From JANRLJ01 sp033762735 (GTDB lineage: Bacteria > Chloroflexota > Anaerolineae > Aggregatilineales > Phototrophicaceae), in assembly GCA_033762735.1 (NCBI GenBank), contig JANRLJ010000043.1, forward strand, positions 10,812 to 74,811: a DNA stretch of 64,000 nucleotides, given 5' to 3'. The translations under genes and the position numbers were made by a program. Under the pieces are notes generated by a model. That model saw nothing but the letters and a program-made list of their open reading frames with translations, was not told the origin of the DNA and did not search any database. This document shows positions 36,623-45,291 of the stretch, one piece after another (the first letter of the stretch is position 1; the number at the start of each line of letters is the position of its first letter).

Positions 36623-37474
36623 TTAAACCAGGCCAAGCGCTCTGGCGATGCTCTCGAAGATCGGCGCGAGGCCGCTGATGATGGGCAGGTCGTACCACAG
36701 ATTGAGCGCGTCGATAATCACCAGACCGACCACGCTGCTGCAGCAGCAGAAGATCGACAGCACACCGCAGCCAATCAGAATCCAGCGGAGCGGACTGCGC
36801 GGTTCTTCGTCACGCACAGCATAGGGGTCATAGTCATACCCTGTGCCATAGCCCTGCTGACCGTAGGCGGGCTGCTGATTATAGCTGGCCTGCCCATAAT
36901 CCTGTCCATACGCAGCGGGCTGCTGTCCGTAGTCCGGCGCGGGATAGGCCTGCTGACCGTAACCGGGCTGCTGCGGCTGGGGACTGGCGGGCTGACCGTA
37001 GCCGGGCTGTTGGGGCGCGGGGGACTGGCCGTAGCCCTGCTGCCCATAACTCGGCTGAGCAGGCTGCTGGGCGGGGGGCGCATAGGGCGAAGGCTGTTGA
37101 TAGTTGGGCGCGGCAGGCGCGACCCCGGCTCCAGCGGTCGGCGGTGCAGGGCTTTCCCCCATCGGGCGGATGACCTCGTACCCCAGCGTGACCGTCTCCC
37201 CCAGGCCGATCATATCGCCCCGGTTCAGTGGGCGGACTCCCTGATGGCGCTGTCCGTTGATGAACGTACCGTTGGTGGAACCCAGGTCTTCGATGTTGTA
37301 TCCATCCGCACCGCGCGTCAGACGCAGATGATGGCGGCTGACCTCCGGGTCGTTAATCACGATGTCGTTGGTGATATCGCGTCCCAGCGTCACGATGTCT
37401 TTGTTGAGGTCATAGGTCTGGTTTGGTTGTGGACCTCGCCGGACAATCAGCCGGAAACTGTCGTTGGCCTGCAT
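36623..37474 (-). CDS. FHA-domain membrane protein with PYGQQ repeats
   Basis: A 283-residue protein. The FHA domain (about 8-100) carries the phosphothreonine-binding residues: GR in VTLGRDITNDIVI, SRHH in DPEVSRHHLRL, and STNGTFING. About 100 residues of Pro/Tyr/Gly/Gln low complexity follow (many PAYGQQGYG units). A hydrophobic C-terminus (WILIGCGVLSIFCCCSSVVGLVIIDAL) anchors it, placing FHA in the cytoplasm. It should read Thr phosphorylation by the local Ser/Thr kinases. Own consensus promoter at 37526-37555, so it is not strictly in an operon with the Clp-N gene upstream. Confidence 0.85.
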   Translation of the reverse strand: MQANDSFRLIVRRGPQPNQTYDLNKDIVTLGRDITNDIVINDPEVSRHHLRLTRGADGYNIEDLGSTNGTFINGQRHQGVRPLNRGDMIGLGETVTLGYEVIRPMGESPAPPTAGAGVAPAAPNYQQPSPYAPPAQQPAQPSYGQQGYGQSPAPQQPGYGQPASPQPQQPGYGQQAYPAPDYGQQPAAYGQDYGQASYNQQPAYGQQGYGTGYDYDPYAVRDEEPRSPLRWILIGCGVLSIFCCCSSVVGLVIIDALNLWYDLPIISGLAPIFESIARALGLV

Positions 37475-37525
37475 CCGCGCCCCCTTCTCTTAAAGTCTGA
37501 TGAAAATGATTTCCAAAACAGCGAA

Positions 37526-37555
37526 AGTATACCCGCGTTGAATTCGGACTGTCAA
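37526..37555 (-). promoter_or_regulatory. Promoter of the FHA gene
   Basis: Minus strand TTGACA (37555-37550), 18-base spacer, TATACT (37531-37526), about 50 bases before the ATG. Confidence 0.8.
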
Positions 37556-37594
37556 CGTCCCCCCACCTGCGCCACACTGCGCCATCCCGACGCT

Positions 37595-38467
37595 TCACTT
37601 ACGGCTGAGCAACTGTTCCTGTATGCGGCGCTGCAGGGCTTCCGCCAGTACACCGCTGCGTTCCAGCAGCGCCTGCCCAACCGCATCGGCCAGCACGGCC
37701 AGCAGCAGATGTTCGGTGCCGGTGTAATGACTGCCGAGCATTTGCGCCTGCTCCACCGCCTGATCCAGAATGCGTTTGACGCTGGTCAGCGCGAACGGGT
37801 CACGCTCCTGCAGCAGCCGTTCGATAGCACGTTCATTCAGCCCGGACTGCTGCAGCAGTTTACTGGTGGGGCTGCGGCTCTCCCGCGTCAGAATCAGCAG
37901 CAGATGCCCGATGCCGAGATTGGGGTGATCGAGCGATACGGCCATCTGTTCAGCAGCATTCAGCACCCGGCGCGACAGTTCGCTCAAGCGGGTGCTGCGG
38001 CGGGCGTCTTCCAGATTAAACTCCATCAGGCCATCGTTAAGTGCCCGGCGCACCCGGCGGCGCACCTGATCGGCTGAGACGTTGAGCGTACGCAGCAGAT
38101 CGCTGGCATTGCCCACATTCGTGCGGGTGATCCCCAGCAGCAGGTGTTCCGTCCCGATGTAGTGATGGCCCAGCCATGAGGCCTCGTCCGCTGCCAGCTC
38201 AAGCGCGACATCCAGCGCGGCATCGTTGGCCGGGTTTTCAACAGGATGATCGAGCGGCATGGTGAGCACCGCAAGATAGGGGAAGGCGGTTTCCGCGGAG
38301 AGGTTCAGTTCTTCCAGCACCGCATGGCCGACGCTGCCTTCGGCCAGCATCACCCCGACGAGCAGATGGCCTGTATCGACGCGGGGATGGCGAAACCGAC
38401 GCACCAGCGATCCGGCATGGGTCAAAGCACGGCGGGCATGGTGGCTGTAGCGGTTATAACTCACCAT
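37595..38467 (-). CDS. Clp N-terminal-domain protein without ATPase
   Basis: A 290-residue soluble protein made of two double Clp-N modules. The Clp-N signature H-xx-GT-EHLLL appears as HPRVDTGHLLVGV, GHHYIGTEHLLLGI, HPNLGIGHLLLIL and GSHYTGTEHLLLAV, at about 28, 100, 185 and 245. In ClpC these repeats bind adaptors and substrates. Here no AAA domain follows, so it may act as a Clp-binding decoy or sensor; ClpC with its own N-domain is elsewhere. Own promoter at 38510-38538. Upstream of the FHA gene on the same strand. Confidence 0.85.
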   Translation of the reverse strand: MVSYNRYSHHARRALTHAGSLVRRFRHPRVDTGHLLVGVMLAEGSVGHAVLEELNLSAETAFPYLAVLTMPLDHPVENPANDAALDVALELAADEASWLGHHYIGTEHLLLGITRTNVGNASDLLRTLNVSADQVRRRVRRALNDGLMEFNLEDARRSTRLSELSRRVLNAAEQMAVSLDHPNLGIGHLLLILTRESRSPTSKLLQQSGLNERAIERLLQERDPFALTSVKRILDQAVEQAQMLGSHYTGTEHLLLAVLADAVGQALLERSGVLAEALQRRIQEQLLSRK

Positions 38468-38509
38468 TCAGGAACCAGCGGCGGAGCCTCAAGCGGACAA
38501 GTCAGCTCA

Positions 38510-38538
38510 ATTATAGGCGCGCGAGGAAAGCATCGCAA
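38510..38538 (-). promoter_or_regulatory. Promoter of the Clp-N gene
   Basis: Minus strand TTGCGA (38538-38533), 17-base spacer, TATAAT (38515-38510), about 42 bases before the ATG. Confidence 0.75.
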
Positions 38539-38604
38539 ACCCGACGTGGATTACTGCCAGGGCAATTTGCATCAAATACGAGGACAACAAAAAGAACTTT
38601 TTTG

Positions 38605-38675
38605 AACCACAAAGTCACGAAGGTCACGAAGATAATGACAAAAATCTCTGTGATCTTTGTGCCTTTGTGGTTTTT
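38605..38675. repeat. Family D inverted repeat
   Basis: AACCACAAAG (38605-38614) and CTTTGTGGTT (38663-38672) enclose a purine-rich CACGAAGGTCACGAAG segment; TTTTT follows on the right. It lies between the Clp-N promoter and the end of the giant kinase gene. Confidence 0.7.
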
Positions 38676-38710
38676 GGTGTGCTTACGGAATTTGATACGT
38701 TTGCCCTTTC

Positions 38711-41700
38711 TTATTGCAGTTGCGCCAGCAGATCATGGGCGAGGCGCAAATCGTGTGTGTCAAAACCTTCGGTGAAGGGTTCGACCAGCGGCGTGAGCAC
38801 CTCACAGGCTTCTCCCACGCGGCCTTCCCGCTGCCATAACCGCGCCAGATGCAGCCCTGCCCGCAGCGTCATGGAGTTTGCGCCACGCTGCTGCGCTGCC
38901 GTAAGCGCTTTGAGAAACGCGGCTTCGGCTGCATCAGGAGTTTCACCACTGAGCAAGAGGATTTCGCCCTGGTGGCAGTAAAACTCCGAGAGATACCAGT
39001 ATTCCCGCAGCCGTTCCATCACCGCAAAGGCTTTCTCCAGCGTGAGCCTAGCCATGTGATGTTCGCCCGCCTGTGCTTGCAGATAGGCCAGATGCGTGAG
39101 GAAAAAGGGCACTGTAAATTCTGCCCCGGTCGCTTCATAGGCAGCCAGGCCGTTTTCAAGCTGTGCCCGCATCGTATCCGGTGGCAGTCCCAGGGATGTC
39201 CCAATCATGGCACGGAACATCGTCGTCAGCGCGATGAACAGCCCGTAATTATTGGCTTCTGCCAGTGCCGCCGCCTCACCCGATAGACGGTAGCAGGCTT
39301 CAAACTCGCCCCGGTAGAAGTGGATGATCGAAGTCCAGTGCAGCGCAAAAACCTGGCTCATGGGATGCTGCAAGTCTTTGGCGATCTGCACGGCGTGCCT
39401 TCCCAGTTCCAATGCCTGGTCGGGATAGCCCATCAGCCAGCGCGTCACGCCCAGAAATTCCAGCGCCGCCACCCCAAAATCATGCACTGCGCTGCGGCGG
39501 ATGTTGCGACGGCGGGTGGGGTCATACTGGCGAAGCATGCCTTCCAAATGACGTGCAGCCGCTTCATGTTCGCCCATAAAGCCAAGCGCCTGCCCCAGAA
39601 TCAGATGTGCCCACATCTCGCCCGTCTGCGAACCGCTTTGTTCCGCCCGCAGCAGCATTTCGAGGCCGAGATCGCCCGCCGTCTGGTAATCGCCGCGTCC
39701 GATGTAATAGCCGGAGAGGTTCGCCAACACCTGCGACATATAGGGCGTGTCCCCCAGGCTGCGTGCCAGTTCACGGGCGCGGGAATACGTTTCCTCGACT
39801 TCGGGCGCAGCATAACCGCGCAGAGCCATCCGCGCCGCACCGAGCGCGATCAGACATTGAATTTCCTGCTGGTCTTTCCCATCGTAGGGCGGCAGTTGCT
39901 CCAGCAGAGTCAGCCCTCGCTCGAAATAATCGGCGGCTTCGCGGGTGGCACTGTTGTTGATAGCTTCTTCCCCGGCCATGCTGGTATAGAACAGTTCGCG
40001 CATCACATCACCCGCCATACCCCAGTGATAGGCCAGGCGCGCCGCTTCCCCGCGCGGATCGGCTGCGATGGCTTCCAGCGCTTCGGCCACCTGTCGATGC
40101 AGATCGCGTCGCTGTTCAGGTTCAAGCTCGGCCAGTACCCCTTCCCGCAGCTTGTCATGGGCGAACTGCCAGCCGCCACCCCGCGCCCCGGATTCACCCA
40201 CCGCCAGCACTGCTGCACTCGTGCATAGGGCTAACCAGCGGTCGAGATCAGCATTGGGAGCAAGCCATAGCAGTAGCTCAGGATCAAGCTGCCGCCCGGC
40301 CACCGCCGCCATATTCAGCAGCGGACGCGCTTCCGGAGGAATCCGCTGCAAACGACGCTGCACGACCAGCCGAATCCCACCCGCGAACACGCTGCGCGGC
40401 AGGGTGCGGGTGCCGATCAACCCCAGATCGCCCGCGTCCTCGGCCAGCGCCCGCGCTACTTCCACCATGAAAAAGACGTTACCTTCGGTTTCCCGCTGCA
40501 ACAGATTAACCACTTCCGGCAGCCTGCCCGCCTCGCCCAGCATGGATGCGCTGAGCACAGCAATACTGTCTTCATCCAGCCGGGGCAGCCTGAGCAGGCG
40601 CATGTGGGGCAGTTCGGCGGGGAGTTCCGGTCGCTCATCGTCGCGGCAGCTTGCCACAATCATCAGCGGCCATTCCACCAGACGTGCGGTCAGGTCGTTT
40701 AACAGCAGCAGTCCCTCGCTGCCTGCCCAGTGAATATCCTCCAGCACGATCAGCAGGGGTTGACCTTCCTCCCGCATGAAGCGCACCAGCACCGTCTGTA
40801 CCACTTCCAGCACACGACGCTGTGCTGCCTGTGGGTCGAGCGCTTCTGCCACCGCGACCTGCCGCCCCAGCAGCGTATCCATATCCGGCACGAACGGCTT
40901 CAACACCCCGGCTTCCTCGTCGGTCAGGGTCGTCATCAGCACCACACGACGGAAGACCTCGTGCCACAGACGGTATAATCCACCGCGCTCGATAATGGCC
41001 TGCCCGCGCACGACCGGGATTCCGCTCACCAGGGCGATAATGCGCAGTTCTTCCAACAGGCGCGATTTGCCCACGCCGCTTTCGCCGCTCACCAGCCAGG
41101 CAGACCCGGCACTGGTCGCGTTTGGGTGCAGCCTGTTCAGCGCACCGACCAACTGACCCAGCTCATCGTCACGCCCGACGAACTGCGCCGCCTGCAAGTA
41201 GCTGTCCTGGGTAGCGCGGGTATCGTGCAACTTTCCGCCCGGAATGGCGGTGGAATAGATGGCAAGCACTTCAGCGGCGTCGGTAAAGCGGGACGAAGGC
41301 GCTTTTGCCAGCAGTCGCCCAATGGTCACACTCAAGGCCTCATCCACGTCGATTACGCTGACATCTGGCATGGTGTTGAGGATGTCGCGCATCAGGTTCA
41401 CGATATTGGCGGTGTCGAAGGGATGCTCCCCGGTCAGCAGTTCGTAGGTCATCACACCGACTGCGTACAGGTCCGAGGCTTCACTGGCGGGGTAATCCTG
41501 CAGGACTTCAGGCGCCATATATGCCAGCGTACCCTTGCCTCGATTCTGGGGATCGCCCGCCTGCGCCCGCATCGCCGACAGGCCAAAATCGAGCAGCCTG
41601 ACCTGTCCCTCCGCGACCAGCACATTGGCGGGTTTTAAATCACGGTGCAGAATGCCGCGTCGATGCAGATAGACCAGCGCTTCCAGCAGTTGTGCCAGCA

Positions 41701-42073
41701 GTTGAATGCGCTGCTGAATGGACAGAGCTTTGGCTGCGTGCGTGATGATCTGCGCGTTTTCCACATAATCCATTGTGAAGAACGGCTGGCGCACTGGGTT
41801 CTCTGCGGTGGGTTCGATAAAGCCATAATCCAGCACACTGATGATATGCGGGTGACGCAGCGAGGCCAGCATTTTAAATTCCTGCGCCAGCGCGAGGCGG
41901 TACTCCGCCAGCGTCGTTTCGTCAGCCATGCGCTGCGGCGCGGTGACCTGCTTGAGCGCGACAAGTGAATCGGTCAGCCGATCATGGGCGCGGTAAACCA
42001 CCCCCATGCCGCCCGTACCAATGACGTTCAGGAGTTCATATCGTCTGCCGATCAACAGCCCTGCCTGAGTCAT
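38711..42073 (-). CDS. Ser/Thr kinase fused to AAA-type ATPase and TPR-like repeats
   Basis: An 1120-residue cytoplasmic signalling protein. The N-terminal kinase domain (about 10-275) has GTGGMGVVY, K41 in VALKQV, HRDLKPANV, DFGLS and APE. An ORC/AAA-type NTPase follows (about 295-560): FVGRDDELGQL, P-loop GESGVGKSRL, Walker B LLIVLEDIHWAG, ASCRDDERPE. The rest (about 640-1120) consists of TPR-like helical repeats (LIALGAARMALRGY, LTLEKAFAVMERL, ALTAAQQRGANSM). The layout matches the PknK/adenylate-cyclase-like STAND regulators that couple NTP use to signal sensing. No DNA-binding domain is seen. Own promoter at 42115-42144. Confidence 0.92.
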   Translation of the reverse strand: MTQAGLLIGRRYELLNVIGTGGMGVVYRAHDRLTDSLVALKQVTAPQRMADETTLAEYRLALAQEFKMLASLRHPHIISVLDYGFIEPTAENPVRQPFFTMDYVENAQIITHAAKALSIQQRIQLLAQLLEALVYLHRRGILHRDLKPANVLVAEGQVRLLDFGLSAMRAQAGDPQNRGKGTLAYMAPEVLQDYPASEASDLYAVGVMTYELLTGEHPFDTANIVNLMRDILNTMPDVSVIDVDEALSVTIGRLLAKAPSSRFTDAAEVLAIYSTAIPGGKLHDTRATQDSYLQAAQFVGRDDELGQLVGALNRLHPNATSAGSAWLVSGESGVGKSRLLEELRIIALVSGIPVVRGQAIIERGGLYRLWHEVFRRVVLMTTLTDEEAGVLKPFVPDMDTLLGRQVAVAEALDPQAAQRRVLEVVQTVLVRFMREEGQPLLIVLEDIHWAGSEGLLLLNDLTARLVEWPLMIVASCRDDERPELPAELPHMRLLRLPRLDEDSIAVLSASMLGEAGRLPEVVNLLQRETEGNVFFMVEVARALAEDAGDLGLIGTRTLPRSVFAGGIRLVVQRRLQRIPPEARPLLNMAAVAGRQLDPELLLWLAPNADLDRWLALCTSAAVLAVGESGARGGGWQFAHDKLREGVLAELEPEQRRDLHRQVAEALEAIAADPRGEAARLAYHWGMAGDVMRELFYTSMAGEEAINNSATREAADYFERGLTLLEQLPPYDGKDQQEIQCLIALGAARMALRGYAAPEVEETYSRARELARSLGDTPYMSQVLANLSGYYIGRGDYQTAGDLGLEMLLRAEQSGSQTGEMWAHLILGQALGFMGEHEAAARHLEGMLRQYDPTRRRNIRRSAVHDFGVAALEFLGVTRWLMGYPDQALELGRHAVQIAKDLQHPMSQVFALHWTSIIHFYRGEFEACYRLSGEAAALAEANNYGLFIALTTMFRAMIGTSLGLPPDTMRAQLENGLAAYEATGAEFTVPFFLTHLAYLQAQAGEHHMARLTLEKAFAVMERLREYWYLSEFYCHQGEILLLSGETPDAAEAAFLKALTAAQQRGANSMTLRAGLHLARLWQREGRVGEACEVLTPLVEPFTEGFDTHDLRLAHDLLAQLQ

Positions 42074-42114
42074 CGGCGCAAGTTCCTATTCTGGCTCGAT
42101 ATAGCGTGACTCCA

Positions 42115-42144
42115 ATTCTACACGATTCTGTGTACCTTGTGTAA
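42115..42144 (-). promoter_or_regulatory. Possible promoter of the kinase/ATPase gene
   Basis: Minus strand TTACAC (42144-42139), 18-base spacer, TAGAAT (42120-42115), about 42 bases before the ATG. Confidence 0.55.
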
Positions 42145-42234
42145 TTTCCTGGCATAACTTCTGATAGGGTTGGTCGCACAAAGTCAGGTTGTTTAAGCGT
42201 TTAAGCTGCGCTCCGTAATGGTTCCCATAATAAC

Positions 42235-42264
42235 TTGACAAAGGTATTTATTCTGGCTTATTCT
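42235..42264 (+). promoter_or_regulatory. Promoter of the 42334 gene
   Basis: TTGACA (42235-42240), 18-base spacer, TATTCT (42259-42264). Same -35, spacing and -10 as the ABC-F leader promoter. Confidence 0.8.
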
Positions 42265-42333
42265 CGGATTCATTGATGCTGACTGAACATAAACGTCCAT
42301 TCTGGCGTGAGAAAATAGTGAAAGGGTAAATTG

Positions 42334-42762
42334 ATGTCTGAAATCGCAATCGCGCAGATACCCGTGAAAGTCTGGATTGAGAATCACGGCGGGGATACCG
42401 ATGCGCGCGATGTTATTGTGGAAATGGAAGACGGAACGATTTATACGGCAGTATTCGTCACGTTCCCTTATCTGAAGCGGCAGATGGAACTGACGTTTGA
42501 AGTTTGCCAGCAGCTCCCCGATAGTGCCCCGGTGCGCTTTGCCGCGCTGGATACGCAGCACATCATCCTCGACAACCTCGAACGCGACACCATCGAAGAT
42601 ACGATTGATAACCTGCTGGCGATGGATGTTTTTGAGGGCGTTTTCATCCGTGTGACGCAAACACACGACGAACACACCACGACTACGACTGAGAGCGGGC
42701 ATCGGGCGACCCAGGAAGTTGCTGCCGTTCTCCTGTCGGATGTGCTGGTGGTGGAAGACTAA
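42334..42762 (+). CDS. Conserved-looking hypothetical protein
   Basis: A 142-residue soluble, acidic protein without signal peptide or recognised domain. Its beta/alpha pattern (KVWIENHGGDTDARDVIVEMEDGTIYTAVFVTFPYLKRQMEL, then QHIILDNLERDTIEDTIDNLLAM) suggests a small alpha-beta fold. A His/Thr-rich stretch (THDEHTTTTTES) precedes the C-terminus. ATG 42334 is chosen over a TTG one codon upstream; AAAGGG lies eight bases before it. A good promoter supports a real gene. Single gene, no functional context. Confidence 0.7.
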   Translation: MSEIAIAQIPVKVWIENHGGDTDARDVIVEMEDGTIYTAVFVTFPYLKRQMELTFEVCQQLPDSAPVRFAALDTQHIILDNLERDTIEDTIDNLLAMDVFEGVFIRVTQTHDEHTTTTTESGHRATQEVAAVLLSDVLVVED

Positions 42763-43057
42763 GCGCGCCTCGCTTTTTACAGCGTGACCATCGCGTAAAC
42801 CCTTCTCCTTAAGCAACCCAACGCAGGGATCTAAAGACACGGTCAGCCACCCCCGGGTGACGCTGCTCGTGTTTTTGCATCTCTGCGTTTTTGTTTGAAT
42901 CGCAGTAGTCCTCAACCCCCGTCCCCTTCTCCCTGAGGGAGAAGGGGGAGAGTCTTGCAGCGAAGCCTCTCTTTTTGGCGGAGTGGGTCGTGACGCTTAC
43001 GCGGTGAGGGCAAAGCGATGAAGACTAATATCTGAAGATGAGTCACGGGAGGAACCC
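42763..43057. repeat. Intergenic region: family D cruciform and family B block
   Basis: Imperfect 22-base arms at 42820-42841 (AACGCAGGGATCTAAAGACA..) and 42868-42889 (..GTTTTTGCATCTCTGCGTT) enclose a CCACCCCCGGGTG core. A family B block (CCCTTCTCCCTGAGGGAGAAGGGG) follows at about 42911-42955 and a decayed copy extends to about 43015. No gene is seen. Confidence 0.65.
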
Positions 43058-43120
43058 ATGCGAACTCAGCGCAAAACTCGAACTATGCACAGGACGACGA
43101 AACGGTTAATCTTTGGCTGA
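43058..43120 (+). CDS. Threonine-rich leader peptide upstream of thrS
   Basis: A 20-codon frame with a very good ribosome binding site (GGGAGG five bases before ATG) and five Thr codons (positions 3, 7, 9, 13, 14) in MRTQRKTRTMHRTTKRLIFG. It ends 87 bases before thrS. Its stop codon lies in the 5' arm of a hairpin (TGGCTGAA 43114-43121 with TTCAGCCA 43154-43161), so ribosome position would affect folding. No terminator T-run follows, so any control would be translational. Arg is as frequent as Thr, so chance is not excluded. Confidence 0.45.
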   Translation: MRTQRKTRTMHRTTKRLIFG

Positions 43121-43207
43121 ACGCGGCTTTCCCAAAGCGGATGATGCGCCCCATTCAGCCACACACAGCTTGAGAAGCAGCACGAACACAAACACACTGA
43201 GGAAATC

Positions 43208-45019
43208 ATGTCTGAACAACGGTACGAGGACAGCAAACTGTATCGAATCCGGCATTCCCTGGCGCATATCATGGCACAGGCGATGCTGGAACGCTTCCCC
43301 AACGCGAAGATCGCCATCGGCCCGCCTATTGAAGACGGCTTCTACTATGACTTTGAACTGCCGCAGTCTCCCACAGAAGAAGACCTGAAGTGGGTGGAAA
43401 CGCGCATGAAGAAGATCATCAGCGGGAACCATGCCTTCACGATGCGCGAGGTTTCGCCAGAGGAAGCCCGCGAAATGTTTAAAGACCAGCCCTACAAACT
43501 GGAACTGATCGACGACCTGGTGAACGGGCGCGAAGACGAAAACGGCAGCCAGATCGCCGAACCTGCTTCCCAACTCACGTTCTACACGCAGGACAAATTC
43601 ACGGATCTCTGCCGCGGGCCGCACGTCGCCAGCACGAAGGAGATCAACCCGAAAGCCTTCAGCATCACGTTCAAACCCGTCGCCGGGGCCTACTGGCGCA
43701 GTGACGAAAACCGCCAGCAGCTCACGCGCATCTATGGCACGGGCTGGGAAACGGAAGACCAGCTTAACGACTATCTGCACCGACTGGAAGAAGCCAAACG
43801 GCGCGACCATCGCGTACTGGGCGAAAAGCTCGGCCTGTTCGTGATCGACCCGCTCGTCGGCAAGGGTCTGCCACTTTGGAAGCCGAAAGGCGCGATGCTG
43901 CGCGACACACTGGAACGGTGGCTGCGGCAGACGCAGTTGGACAATGGCTATCTGCCTGTCGTCACGCCCCATATCGGCAACCTGAATCTGTACAAAACGT
44001 CCGGCCACTATCCCTATTACAGCGACAGCCAGTACACGCCGATTCAGGTGGACGATGATGAATTCCTGCTCAAGCCGATGAACTGCCCGCACCACATCAT
44101 GATCTACAAAAGCGAGATGCGCTCCTACCGCGATCTCCCGGTGCGCTATGCCGAATTCGGCACGGTTTACCGCTACGAGCAGTCCGGTGAACTGAACGGG
44201 CTGACGCGTGTGCGCGGCTTCACGGTCGACGATGCACACCTGTTCGTCACGCCGGAGCAGTTGGTCGGGGAGTTCATCAAGGCGGCACGGCTGGTACAGA
44301 TGGTGTTCAACACGCTCGGCCTGACGGACTTCCGAGCGCGAGTCGGCCTGCGCGACCCCAACAGTGACAAGTACGTGGGTTCGGATGAAGCGTGGGAGAA
44401 AGCGTCTGAGGCCATCCTGAACGCGGTCGAGGAGATAAACCTGCCGCATTTCGTGGCGGAGGGCGAGGCTGCCTTCTATGGTCCCAAGCTGGACTTTTTG
44501 GTGCGCGACGTGCTCAAGCGCGAATGGCAGCTTGGGACGGTGCAGGTGGATTACAACCTGCCGGAGCGCTTCAATCTGGAATATGTGGCGGAAGACGGCA
44601 CACGCCAGCGCCCGGTGATGATTCATCGTGCGCCCTTCGGCAGCATGGAGCGCTTCACGGGGATTCTGATCGAACACTTCGGCGGTGCGTTCCCGGCGTG
44701 GCTCTCGCCCGTGCAGGCGATGGTCATCCCGGTGACGGATCGCCACATCGAGTATGCCAACGAGATCGCCTCCAAACTGCGGCGGCAGGGCTTCCGTGTA
44801 GAGGTGGACGACGGCAAACAGCGCATGGGCAATAAAATCCGTCTTGCCCGCGAACAGCATATCCCCTACATGCTGGTGGTGGGCGACAAGGACATTGAAG
44901 GCCGCACAGTCAGTGTGCGCCTGCGGACGGACGAAGACCTGGGCGCGATGCCGTTCGACGACTTCAGCGCCATGCTGCGCAGCATCGTGGAAAGCCAGTC
45001 ACTCGACCTGAAGGTGTAG
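43208..45019 (+). CDS. thrS: Threonine--tRNA ligase lacking the TGS domain
   Basis: A 603-residue class II synthetase that charges tRNA-Thr. It begins directly in the editing domain (N2): HSLAHIMAQA (H16, H20) and CRGPHV (C135, H139) are the serine-editing residues. The catalytic core has the zinc cysteine in KPMNCPHH (C293), FGTVYRYEQSGELNGLTRVRGF (motif 2) and HRAPFGSMERF (motif 3). The anticodon-binding domain is at about 500-600 (SPVQAMVIPVTDRHIEYA). The usual N-terminal TGS domain is missing; stop codons in all upstream codons confirm that. GAGG before ATG. Followed by its own terminator. Confidence 0.96.
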   Translation: MSEQRYEDSKLYRIRHSLAHIMAQAMLERFPNAKIAIGPPIEDGFYYDFELPQSPTEEDLKWVETRMKKIISGNHAFTMREVSPEEAREMFKDQPYKLELIDDLVNGREDENGSQIAEPASQLTFYTQDKFTDLCRGPHVASTKEINPKAFSITFKPVAGAYWRSDENRQQLTRIYGTGWETEDQLNDYLHRLEEAKRRDHRVLGEKLGLFVIDPLVGKGLPLWKPKGAMLRDTLERWLRQTQLDNGYLPVVTPHIGNLNLYKTSGHYPYYSDSQYTPIQVDDDEFLLKPMNCPHHIMIYKSEMRSYRDLPVRYAEFGTVYRYEQSGELNGLTRVRGFTVDDAHLFVTPEQLVGEFIKAARLVQMVFNTLGLTDFRARVGLRDPNSDKYVGSDEAWEKASEAILNAVEEINLPHFVAEGEAAFYGPKLDFLVRDVLKREWQLGTVQVDYNLPERFNLEYVAEDGTRQRPVMIHRAPFGSMERFTGILIEHFGGAFPAWLSPVQAMVIPVTDRHIEYANEIASKLRRQGFRVEVDDGKQRMGNKIRLAREQHIPYMLVVGDKDIEGRTVSVRLRTDEDLGAMPFDDFSAMLRSIVESQSLDLKV

Positions 45020-45046
45020 TGCGTCGTAAGCAGTGAGGAACAGAAG

Positions 45047-45069
45047 CAAGGGGGATACCCCTTGTTTTT
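45047..45069 (+). terminator. Intrinsic terminator of thrS
   Basis: CAAGGGG (45047-45053) pairs with CCCCTTG (45058-45064), followed by TTTTT, 27 bases past the thrS stop. Confidence 0.9.
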
Positions 45070-45102
45070 GTTTAGAAGCTATTTCAAATTTCAGATTTTT
45101 CG

Positions 45103-45130
45103 GTAGAGGCGACGCGCGCGTCGCCCCTAC
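45103..45130. repeat. Family A palindromic repeat
   Basis: GTAGAGGCGACGCG and CGCGTCGCCCCTAC form a 28-base palindrome with one mismatch, 83 bases after thrS and behind its terminator. Confidence 0.8.
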
Positions 45131-45244
45131 GACCCCCATTTTTGGAATAAGTTCTACAGAGGCGAAACGAGCGCCAGTCGGCCCCTTTTATTTCCACTGT
45201 GTTCCAATATGGTTTGAATTAACGGAAATGGCAGAACCTTGTCA

Positions 45245-45250
45245 TATAAT
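45245..45250 (+). promoter_or_regulatory. -10 element (TATAAT) before the histidine kinase
   Basis: TATAAT 41 bases before the start codon; the -35 is weak. Confidence 0.45.
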
Positions 45251-45291
45251 AAGCGTAACCGGAAAGAAGACAACGAAATCTTAATTGATTA

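Noticed and set aside
42820..42889. T-box or riboswitch upstream of thrS
   Set aside because: No T-box bulge (TGGNACC) or specifier hairpin; the structure matches intergenic repeat family D found elsewhere away from thrS.
43106..44860. 584-codon minus-strand frame opposite thrS
   Set aside because: thrS motifs are complete on the plus strand; the opposite frame has no recognisable domain.
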